From assembly GCA_913054485.1 (NCBI GenBank), contig CAJXHQ010000085.1:1-9006 (forward strand): DNA of 9,006 nt, in the 5' to 3' direction. Made by a program: the position numbers and the translations under genes. The stretch is from an uncultured Paracoccaceae bacterium. Its GTDB lineage: Bacteria > Pseudomonadota > Alphaproteobacteria > Rhodobacterales > Rhodobacteraceae. The notes below the pieces were generated by a model. It worked only from the letters and a program-made list of their open reading frames with translations. It was not told the DNA's origin and ran no database searches. This document shows positions 1 to 5,625 of this stretch, one piece after another. Positions within the stretch are counted from its first letter, which is position 1. Every line of letters begins with the position of its first letter.

Positions 1-498
1 CCGCGCGCGGCCATCACCGCATACAAGCAGGTGGCCGGCGGTATGCTGGTGCAGGACAAGGACGTCGGCTACGTCGGCATGGACGACCTGAAGGTGGTGA
101 CCGAGAAGGCGCCGAGCGCGGAACAGATGGAAGACCTGCTGTTTGCCTGGAAAGTCGCCAAGCACGTCAAATCCAACGCCATCGTCTATGTGAAGAACAG
201 CGCCACTGTGGGTGTGGGTGCGGGCCAGATGAGCCGTCTCGACAGCGCCAATGTGGCCGCCTCCAAGGCAGGCCGCATGGCCGCCGAACTGGGCCTGGAC
301 GAGAGCCTCGGCAAGGGGTCTGCCGTGGCGTCGGATGCCTTCTTCCCCTTCGCGGACGGTCTGCTGGAAGCGGCGGCTGCAGGCGGCACCTGTGTGATCC
401 AGCCGGGCGGGTCGATGCGCGACGATGAAGTCATCAAGGCCGCAAACGACGCGGGCCTCGCGATGGTCTACACCGGCATGCGCCACTTCCGCCACTAA
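1..498 (+). CDS. purH: PurH C-terminal part (AICAR transformylase domain), 5'-truncated by the window edge
   Basis: This is the last ~165 residues of the bifunctional phosphoribosylaminoimidazolecarboxamide formyltransferase/IMP cyclohydrolase, which makes the last two steps of purine synthesis (AICAR to FAICAR to IMP) in the cytoplasm. The frame is open from base 1 and ends with TAA at 496-498. Visible family motifs are [13 protein letters not shown] (the SN asparagine belongs to the transformylase active site), [21 protein letters not shown] and the C-terminal TGMRHFRH, which matches the usual ...R.F.H ending. The N-terminal IMP cyclohydrolase domain and the first half of the transformylase domain lie upstream of the window. 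The GTG at 31 is only an internal codon. Only 16 bases separate the stop from lspA, so the two are probably cotranscribed. Identification is secure. Confidence 0.97.
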   Translation, partial: PRAAITAYKQVAGGMLVQDKDVGYVGMDDLKVVTEKAPSAEQMEDLLFAWKVAKHVKSNAIVYVKNSATVGVGAGQMSRLDSANVAASKAGRMAAELGLDESLGKGSAVASDAFFPFADGLLEAAAAGGTCVIQPGGSMRDDEVIKAANDAGLAMVYTGMRHFRH

Positions 499-514
499 GA
501 GGGCAGATCAAACG

Positions 515-994
515 ATGAATGCGCGCTGGATGTTCTGGGCCGCTGCGGCGGCCTTCGGGCTCGATCAGATCAGTAAGTATCTGGTTGTGTTCACCCTGGA
601 ACTGGCGCGTGTTCGCGCAATCGATGTCTGGCCGCCGCTCTTGAACTTCCGCTACGGCGAGAACACCGGCATCAATTTCGGCCTGTTCGACGACGGCGGC
701 GATGCCTCCCGCTGGGTTCTCATCGTTTTTTCGCTGGCGGTCTGCGCCGCGGTCGCCATCTGGGTCCGCCGGTCGCACCCGTCACCGGTGATGCAGGCAT
801 CGGCTGGTATGGTGATCGGCGGCGCCCTGGGCAATGTGTTTGACCGGATCGTCTATGGCTATGTGCTGGACTTCCTCAATATGTCCTGCTGTGGCATCAA
901 TAATCCCTTTGTGTTCAATGTGGCCGACATCTTCATCTTCGCCGGAGCGGCCGGTCTGATCCTGTTCGAAGGAAAGGCCAAAAAGGCCGCGTGA
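515..994 (+). CDS. lspA: Lipoprotein signal peptidase (signal peptidase II)
   Basis: This is an inner-membrane aspartyl peptidase that removes signal peptides from diacylglyceryl-modified prolipoproteins at the lipobox Cys. The product is 159 residues, normal for the family. It has an N-terminal membrane helix ending in LDQISK (Asp17), the ENTGINFG loop (residues 49-56), hydrophobic segments near 66-84 and 95-110, the GNVFDR signature (106-111), and the two expected catalytic aspartates: Asp119 in VLDF and Asp138 in FNVADI. A last helix (139-151) precedes a Lys-rich cytoplasmic tail. ATG at 515 is preferred because it sits after AGAGGGCA, begins a normal LspA N-terminus, and lies 16 bases after the purH stop. 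Upstream in-frame starts would overlap purH deeply. The next gene encodes a predicted lipoprotein, a plausible substrate. Confidence 0.96.
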   Translation: MNARWMFWAAAAAFGLDQISKYLVVFTLELARVRAIDVWPPLLNFRYGENTGINFGLFDDGGDASRWVLIVFSLAVCAAVAIWVRRSHPSPVMQASAGMVIGGALGNVFDRIVYGYVLDFLNMSCCGINNPFVFNVADIFIFAGAAGLILFEGKAKKAA

Positions 995-1057
995 CGGCGC
1001 GCGGCAAATGCGCTAAAAGCGCCTGAATGAGGCCGGAACGGGCAGGAGTTAACGACG

Positions 1058-1579
1058 ATGCGGATTGCGCTGGGTGTCATTGTGCTGAGTGCAGCAGCGG
1101 CCTTGTCCGGCTGCGGCAAACAAGGCCTGCGGGAACTGCAAAGCCCGGCAAACGGGCCGGATGACTTTCTGGTTCTGCCCTCCAAACGGCTGGACGCGCC
1201 GGCCAGCTATGCAGCTCTGCCCGTGCCGACGCCGGGCGGCACCAACCTGACCGACGCCACCCCCAAAGCTGATGCCGTGGCTGCACTTGGCGGCAAAGCC
1301 TCTGCGGTGACCGCAAGCGGCAGCGCTGTGCCGTCGGCGGATACGGCCCTCTTGGCCTCTGCCGGGCGCTATGGCGTGCAGCAGGACATCCGCAGCACCC
1401 TTGCCGCTGAAGACGCTGATATCCGGCGCCGCGAGGCCCGTACCGCGAATATCAAGATTTTCCCGGAAGACCGCTACGCGGATGCCTACAGGAAGCAGAC
1501 CCTCAACCCGTTTGAGACCAGCGCCTGGTGGCGTAACCGCGGTGTGCCGACCCCTGCAGCACCGCCGGAAGAGCGGTAA
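1058..1579 (+). CDS. DUF3035 / BamF-type outer-membrane lipoprotein
   Basis: This 173-residue predicted lipoprotein has a short signal peptide of one Arg, a hydrophobic core and lipobox LSGC with Cys19 as the lipidation site. The mature start CGKQGLRELQ has no Asp at +2, so outer-membrane sorting is expected. The segment ANGPDDFLVLPSKRLDAP (about residues 30-47) and the C-terminal NPFETSAWWRNRG resemble the alphaproteobacterial DUF3035 family, which has been described as the BAM accessory lipoprotein BamF. This assignment is by remembered family resemblance, not a search. The middle (about 60-110) is Ala/Thr/Ser-rich and probably disordered, and residues 120-140 are charged (DADIRRREAR). CAGGAG at 1043-1048 supports the ATG at 1058. 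It lies 63 bases after lspA, whose product should process it. A role in outer-membrane protein assembly is inferred from the family only. Confidence 0.8.
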   Translation: MRIALGVIVLSAAAALSGCGKQGLRELQSPANGPDDFLVLPSKRLDAPASYAALPVPTPGGTNLTDATPKADAVAALGGKASAVTASGSAVPSADTALLASAGRYGVQQDIRSTLAAEDADIRRREARTANIKIFPEDRYADAYRKQTLNPFETSAWWRNRGVPTPAAPPEER

Positions 1580-1605
1580 ACCGCCTCACTTTTCCGCCAT
1601 TTGCC

Positions 1606-1633
1606 TTGCATGCGCCCTCTTGGAGCGTAGGTT
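1606..1633 (+). promoter_or_regulatory. Weak candidate sigma70-type promoter before the M16 pair
   Basis: In the 135-base gap between the DUF3035 gene and the first M16 gene, TTGCAT (1606-1611) and TAGGTT (1628-1633) are separated by 16 bases. Both hexamers are poor consensus matches. The case rests mostly on position and on this being the longest gap in the + strand gene block. The M16 genes could equally be read through from lspA. Confidence 0.25.
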
Positions 1634-1684
1634 GAGCCCGTGCGCGAGGGTAGTCTTGCGCCGCAAACAGGCATGAGCAGACAG

Positions 1685-1700
1685 GCCGGGCGCGCCCGGC
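1685..1700. repeat. Perfect 16-bp palindrome just before the M16 ribosome binding site
   Basis: GCCGGGCGCGCCCGGC equals its own reverse complement. In RNA it could form a 6-bp all-GC hairpin with a CGCG loop. It ends three bases before the AAGGAGG Shine-Dalgarno of the first M16 gene and has no T tract after it, so it does not look like an intrinsic terminator. It may be a leader structure or a protein site, or simply chance in GC-rich DNA. Confidence 0.5.
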
Positions 1701-1703
1701 TGC

Positions 1704-1710
1704 AAGGAGG
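1704..1710 (+). promoter_or_regulatory. Strong Shine-Dalgarno that fixes the M16 start
   Basis: AAGGAGG ends four bases before ATG at 1715. The frame is open back to 1640, but this site, together with the signal peptide that begins at 1715, selects 1715. The out-of-frame ATG at 1711 directly abuts the site and leads only to a 62-codon shadow. Confidence 0.8.
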
Positions 1711-1714
1711 ATGC

Positions 1715-3067
1715 ATGATCCGACAGATCCTGACCGCAGGCGCTTGCGCGCTCAGTCTGAGCACAGGCGTTGCGCAGGCCAACAGCGAGCTGGTCACAAC
1801 CTTCACCCTTGGCAATGGCATGGATGTTGTCGTCGTCGAAGACCATCGCGCGCCCGTCGTGCAGCAGATGGTCTGGTACCGGGCCGGGTCAGCCGATGAA
1901 CCGGTTGGCCAGTCCGGCGTGGCGCATTTTCTGGAACACCTTCTGTTCAAGGCAACAGACAAAATGGAAAGCGGCGAGTTTTCCGCCACGGTGGCCGCCA
2001 ACGGCGGCCAGGACAACGCGTTCACCTCCTACGACTACACCGCGTATTTCCAGCGCGTCGCAGCCGACCGGCTGGAACTGATGATGCAGATGGAAAGCGA
2101 CCGCATGGTCAATATCCGCCTCACCGAAGAGAACATCATAACGGAACGCGAGGTGATCCTGGAGGAGCGCAACCAGCGCACCGACAGCAGCCCGCAGGCG
2201 CTGTTCCGCGAGCAGATGAATGCCTCGCAATACCTCAATCACCGCTACGGCGTGCCGATCATCGGATGGCGCCACGAGATGGAGACGCTGGACATGGATG
2301 ATGCCCTGTCCTTCTACCAGACCTATTATTCCCCCAATAACGCCATTCTCGTGGTTTCCGGAGATGTGGAGCCGGATGAGGTGAAACGCCTGGCTGAAAC
2401 GTATTATGGCGTGATCCCGGCCAATCCGGATTTGCCGGACCGCCTGCGCACCTCCGAGCCGCCGCAGACCGCCGCGCGCCGCCTGACTTTCACCGATGAG
2501 CGTATTGCCCAGCCCTATGTGCACCGCTCCTACCTGGCACCGGAACGGGACGCGGGCGATCAGGAAAAAGCAGCTGCGCTTTACCTCCTGTCCGAGCTTT
2601 TGGGCGGCGGCACCACGTCCTATTTCGCCAACGCGCTGCAGTTCGACCAACAGGTCGCGGTCTACACCGGCGCTTTCTATAACGGGCTGTCGCTGGACGA
2701 CACCTCGTTCAGCTTCCTTATTGTCCCGTCCGAAGGCGTGAGTCTGGAAGAGGCTGAGGCAGCGCTGGATAATACCTATGCGCAGTTTCTCGAAGAAGGT
2801 GTCGACGAGGAGCAGCTGGACCGGATCAAGCTGCAGCTGCGCGCCTCGGAAATCTACGCGCGCGACAATGTGGACGGCATCGCCAACCGCTATGGCAGGG
2901 CGCTGACCTCCGGGCTCACCATCGCCGACGTGCAGGCCTGGCCCGACGTGCTGCAGGCGGTGACGCCGGAAGACATCATCGCCGTCGCCCGTGAGGCGCT
3001 GGTCAAGGAAGCTTCGGTCACCGGCTACCTGATGAAAGACACCGCGGCAGAGGAGATCACCCAATGA
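1715..3067 (+). CDS. Secreted M16 family zinc metallopeptidase, catalytic subunit
   Basis: This is a 450-residue pitrilysin/MPP-type peptidase. A Sec signal peptide (about residues 1-22, cleavage after AQA) predicts a periplasmic protein. The first M16 domain carries the inverted zinc motif HFLEH at 71-75 (His71 and His75 as ligands, Glu74 as base). The third ligand is expected in EREVILEER, probably Glu151, 76 residues after His75. AANGGQDNAFTSYDYTAYF (95-112) is the typical substrate-edge segment. SFYQTYYSPNNAILVVSGDV marks the M16_C region of the first half. The second, non-catalytic half begins near residue 250. There, GGGTTSYFANAL aligns with the Arg/Tyr substrate motif, but the Arg is absent while a Tyr remains. 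It overlaps the next M16 gene by four bases (ATGA), implying translational coupling. The substrate is unknown; clearance of peptides or misfolded envelope proteins is a guess. Confidence 0.93.
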   Translation: MIRQILTAGACALSLSTGVAQANSELVTTFTLGNGMDVVVVEDHRAPVVQQMVWYRAGSADEPVGQSGVAHFLEHLLFKATDKMESGEFSATVAANGGQDNAFTSYDYTAYFQRVAADRLELMMQMESDRMVNIRLTEENIITEREVILEERNQRTDSSPQALFREQMNASQYLNHRYGVPIIGWRHEMETLDMDDALSFYQTYYSPNNAILVVSGDVEPDEVKRLAETYYGVIPANPDLPDRLRTSEPPQTAARRLTFTDERIAQPYVHRSYLAPERDAGDQEKAAALYLLSELLGGGTTSYFANALQFDQQVAVYTGAFYNGLSLDDTSFSFLIVPSEGVSLEEAEAALDNTYAQFLEEGVDEEQLDRIKLQLRASEIYARDNVDGIANRYGRALTSGLTIADVQAWPDVLQAVTPEDIIAVAREALVKEASVTGYLMKDTAAEEITQ

Positions 3068-4386
3068 GAGCGCTGAAACTGACCGCCGCCGCGCTGACAG
3101 CCTGGATGCTGGCCCTGCCGGCGCTCGCCGAAGTGGATATCCAGGAAGTGACCTCTCCCGGCGGTATCACCGCCTGGCTGGTCGAGGAGCCTTCGATCCC
3201 TTTCACCGCGCTGGAACTGCGGTTCCGCGGCGGCACATCGCTGGACGCCCCCGGCAAACGCGGCGCCATCTACCTGATGGGCGGGTTGCTGGAAGAGGGC
3301 TCGGGCGAGATGGGCGCGCAGGACTATGCCCGCGAACTGGAAGGGCTGGCGGCCTCTTTCAGCTATGATTCGAGCAAGGACACCTTCAGTATCTCCGCCC
3401 GTTTCCTGAGCGAGAACCGCGATGCGGTGATGGATCTGCTGCACCAGACCATCCATGAACCGCGCTTTGACCAGGACGCGTTGGACCGGGTGCGCGCGCA
3501 GGTGCTCTCGGGCCTGCGCAGCGACGCCAAAGACCCCAACGACATTGCCGGCAAGGCTTTCAACGCGATGGCCTTCGGCGATCACCCCTATGGGTCTGAC
3601 GGCAAGGGCACGCTGGAAAGCGTCGCTGCGCTGACACGTCAGGACATGTTTGAGGCGCATGAGGCGGTTTTTGCCCGTGACCGGCTCTATGTTGGTGCGG
3701 TGGGGGATATCAAAGCGGAAGAACTGGGCGTGCTGCTGGACGGGTTGCTGGGCGATCTGCCGGAAACCGGCGCGCCGATTCCGGGACCCGTTGAGGTGAA
3801 TATCAGCGGCGGTGTGACGGTTATCGATTTCCCGTCTCCGCAGTCGGTGGCGATCTTCGCCCAGAAGGGCATCGACCGCGATGATCCGGAGTTCTTTGCC
3901 GCCTATATCATGAACCAGATCCTCGGCGGCGGCAGTTTCGAAAGCCGCCTGATGACCGAGGTGCGCGAGAAACGCGGCCTGACCTACGGGATCGGATCCT
4001 ATCTGGTGCCGCGCGATCTGGCGGCCACCTATATGGGCTCGGTCGCCTCGGCCAACGGAAAGATCGCCGAGGCGATCAGCGTGGTCCGCGATGAGTGGCG
4101 CAAAATGGCTGGGGAAGGGGTGTCAGAGAAGGAGCTGCAGGATGCCAAGACCTACCTGACCGGCGCCTACCCGCTGCGGTTTGACGGCAATGGGCAGATC
4201 GCCTCGATCCTGGCCGGGATGCAGATGCAGGGGCTGCCGATTGATTATATCGCGACGCGCAATGACAAGGTGAATGCGGTGACGCTGGAGGATGTGAACA
4301 GCTTTGCCGCCAAGTTCATGGATCCCGAGGGGCTGCATTTCACCGTGGTCGGCCAGCCCGAAGGGCTGGAGGCCGCTTCAAACTGA
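3064..4386 (+). CDS. Secreted M16 family protein, zinc-less partner subunit
   Basis: This is a 440-residue M16 homologue with a signal peptide (about 1-22, cleavage after ALA) and the two-domain M16 layout. Where the zinc motif should be, the sequence reads GAIYLMGGLLEEG (67-79), so both His and the Glu are replaced (Tyr70, Gly73, Gly74) and it cannot be a zinc peptidase alone. The C-terminal half keeps the substrate-site pair in VREKRGLTYG: Arg301 and Tyr308, seven apart as in IDE. ATG is in the ATGA overlap with the upstream M16 gene. In bacterial M16 heterodimers of this kind, including a characterised Sphingomonas pair, one chain gives the metal site and the other the Arg/Tyr site. The complementary motifs here argue for the same. 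Stop TGA is at 4384-4386. Confidence 0.92.
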   Translation: MRALKLTAAALTAWMLALPALAEVDIQEVTSPGGITAWLVEEPSIPFTALELRFRGGTSLDAPGKRGAIYLMGGLLEEGSGEMGAQDYARELEGLAASFSYDSSKDTFSISARFLSENRDAVMDLLHQTIHEPRFDQDALDRVRAQVLSGLRSDAKDPNDIAGKAFNAMAFGDHPYGSDGKGTLESVAALTRQDMFEAHEAVFARDRLYVGAVGDIKAEELGVLLDGLLGDLPETGAPIPGPVEVNISGGVTVIDFPSPQSVAIFAQKGIDRDDPEFFAAYIMNQILGGGSFESRLMTEVREKRGLTYGIGSYLVPRDLAATYMGSVASANGKIAEAISVVRDEWRKMAGEGVSEKELQDAKTYLTGAYPLRFDGNGQIASILAGMQMQGLPIDYIATRNDKVNAVTLEDVNSFAAKFMDPEGLHFTVVGQPEGLEAASN

Positions 4387-4449
4387 GGCGGCCAGAGTCT
4401 TTGATTGGCGGCACCGGCTGAACGGGGTCAAAATCCTCCGAGGAATTCG

Positions 4450-4475
4450 GCCAGGGAAGCTTGATTTTCCCTGGC
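4450..4475. terminator. Inverted repeat between convergent genes, possible bidirectional terminator
   Basis: GCCAGGGAA (4450-4458) and TTCCCTGGC (4467-4475) form a perfect 9-bp stem with an 8-base loop. It lies in the 97-base gap between the end of the M16 pair and the end of the convergent HxlR gene, where a terminator would be expected. No proper T tract follows on either strand; the minus strand has only a TTTT about a dozen bases further on. Termination is therefore inferred from position and symmetry. Confidence 0.5.
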
Positions 4476-4483
4476 GCCGGACT

Positions 4484-4894
4484 TTAGCCGTTTCTTCTAT
4501 CATACTCCGCGCGGGCGGCTTTCACCGCCGCTTCGTGCTGCATCGCCCAATCGGCCAGCGCGGTGATAAGGGTGAGCAGTGACAGGCCCGTGGGGGTAAG
4601 GCTGTTGGCAACCGTCGGCGGGAGGGTATCAAAGACGTCGCGGTGCACCAGGCCGTCCCGTTCCAACCCGCGCAAGGTAACCGTCAGCATCCGCTGGGAG
4701 ATGCCGTCAACGGCGCGCAGAAGCGCGCGAAAACGTTCCGTCCGGCGGCCCAGCCGCAGGACCGCCATCACACTCCACTTGTTACCGACCCGGTCCAGAA
4801 TATTCCGTACCGGGAAGGCCCCCCTGTAGCCGGCCTCGACGCAGTTATCGACGCCTGCGTTCATCTCGTCGATGCCGCGGGTGGTTGCTTTCAT
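4484..4894 (-). CDS. HxlR-family winged-helix transcriptional regulator
   Basis: This is a 136-residue MarR-like dimeric DNA-binding protein of the HxlR/YtfH type. Family features are PVRNILDRVGNKWSVMAVL (first helices), RFRALLRAVDGISQRMLTVT (recognition helix region), LRGLERDGLVHRDVF (wing) and LTPTG followed by a C-terminal dimerisation helix with ADWA. ATG at 4894 (after AGGTGG, four bases away) is preferred. An ATG at 4915 gives seven more residues, but its AAGGAGG is only one base upstream, too close. Two family positions look altered. The residue before PVR, often Cys, is Phe here, with a different Cys nine residues earlier, and the usual VEYxLT reads VANSLT. It is divergent from a broken NmrA-like gene, the E. 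coli ytfH/qorB arrangement, so it probably repressed that gene and itself. The inducer is unknown. Confidence 0.88.
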   Translation of the reverse strand: MKATTRGIDEMNAGVDNCVEAGYRGAFPVRNILDRVGNKWSVMAVLRLGRRTERFRALLRAVDGISQRMLTVTLRGLERDGLVHRDVFDTLPPTVANSLTPTGLSLLTLITALADWAMQHEAAVKAARAEYDRRNG

Positions 4895-4946
4895 GTGCCC
4901 ACCTGACGGAATCATGCCTCCTTTCGACTCATCGGCGGCCTCCTAT

Positions 4947-4971
4947 GCGTGGTTCCCAATAGTAACCACGC
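4947..4971. promoter_or_regulatory. 25-bp interrupted palindrome, candidate HxlR operator
   Basis: GCGTGGTT (4947-4954) and AACCACGC (4964-4971) are perfect inverted 8-bp arms around a 9-base spacer, with two further symmetric pairs inside, centred on 4959. It sits between the divergent HxlR and NmrA-like genes, 16 bases before the ATG of the latter. On the minus strand the spacer region includes TGGTTACTAT, an extended -10-like element. Binding there would cover the regulator's promoter and block the divergent gene. The size and symmetry suit a dimeric winged-helix protein. The operator role is inferred. Confidence 0.6.
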
Positions 4972-4987
4972 TATCACGGAGACAAAA

Positions 4988-5571
4988 ATGAACCAGACCG
5001 TGGCTGTTTTCGGTGCCACAGGCGCACAAGGCTCACCCGTGGCCGCACAGGCCATTGAGGCAGGTTTCACTCTCCCCGCCATCGTGCTGCAGCCGACGAT
5101 CTATCTGGAAAACCTGCAGATCCCGCCCTTCCTGCCCGGCTGCCCGGCGATGGTATCCTGGACTGCCCGCCGCTGCCCGCTGAAATGAAAGTAACCTGGA
5201 CTTCGCTCCACGATCAGGCGCGCGTGGCCGTTGCAGCGCTGTCGCGTCCCGATCTCGCCGGGCAGAGTTTCGAGATCGGTTCGCCAGGTGCAATGACCGG
5301 AGCGGAACTGGCTGATCTGCTTGCGCCTTACGCCGGGCGTGCGGTTCGATTTGAACCCCTCTCCCCGGCGGAGTTTGGTCAGCGGGTGGAACAGGTGCTT
5401 GGGGTGCCGGGAATGGGCTACGTGCTGACGGACCTCTACACGGCCCTCTCCGGCATGCCGCCGGAGGGGATGGTGATTGACACAGACGCGGTGGAGCGGG
5501 TGTTTGGCATCACATTGACCCCGGCGGCGGATCACCTCGCGGCCTGGAAACCAATGGCTGTTCCGGCATGA
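4988..5571 (+). pseudogene. Broken NmrA-like NAD(P)-binding oxidoreductase (quinone oxidoreductase 2-like), internal deletion plus frameshift
   Basis: The 5' part starts at ATG 4988 (GGAGA at 4978-4982) and encodes the Rossmann start TVAVFGATGAQGSP. After AGFT (about 5071) it jumps directly to LPAIVLQPTIYLENLQ, a segment normally about 100-130 residues further on. The missing part holds most of the dinucleotide-binding and active-site region. The junction is in frame, but the reading then shifts at 5140/5141: frame one runs to a stop at 5186-5188, while the genuine continuation (GDGILDCPPLPAEMKVTWTS and on) is in another frame to TGA at 5569-5571. Adding back one base after 5140 restores FLPGLPGDGILD, so a single-base deletion explains it. 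The tail (SFEIGSPGAMTGAELADLL, GITLTPAADHLAAW) is well kept, which suggests recent decay. Family members reduce quinones or sense NADP(H). No functional enzyme is expected. Confidence 0.85.
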
Positions 5572-5572
5572 C

Positions 5573-5600
5573 AAAAAAGGCCGCCCTCAACGGGGCGGCC
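5573..5600 (-). terminator. Intrinsic terminator of the deoC–ALDH operon
   Basis: GGCCGCCC (5579-5586) and GGGCGGCC (5593-5600) form a perfect 8-bp GC stem with a 6-base loop. Read on the minus strand the stem is followed by six T (5573-5578 as A on the plus strand). This is a canonical Rho-independent terminator placed 25 bases after the dehydrogenase stop. On the plus strand only CTGTTC follows, so it should work poorly for the NmrA-like remnant, whose stop is one base from the T tract. Confidence 0.92.
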
Positions 5601-5625
5601 CTGTTCGGAGTCTGACTGCTGAATA

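Noticed and set aside
425..514. Upstream extension of lspA into purH
   Set aside because: The added residues overlap purH by 74 bases and do not fit an LspA N-terminus. ATG 515 does.
1640..1714. Upstream extension of the first M16 gene from an earlier GTG
   Set aside because: It would put 25 Arg/Gly-rich residues before the signal peptide and ignore the strong AAGGAGG placed for ATG 1715.
1889..3064. 391-codon open frame on the minus strand
   Set aside because: It is a shadow of the first M16 peptidase, with no start context or domain signal.
3064..4386. Second M16 gene as an active zinc protease
   Set aside because: All HxxEH positions are replaced, so it is called a partner subunit rather than a peptidase.
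5185..5571. Separate 128-residue protein starting at ATG 5185
   Set aside because: The methionine is internal to the conserved PAEMKVTWTS segment of the NmrA-like family. The homology continues upstream of it in the same frame, so it is a fragment of the broken gene.
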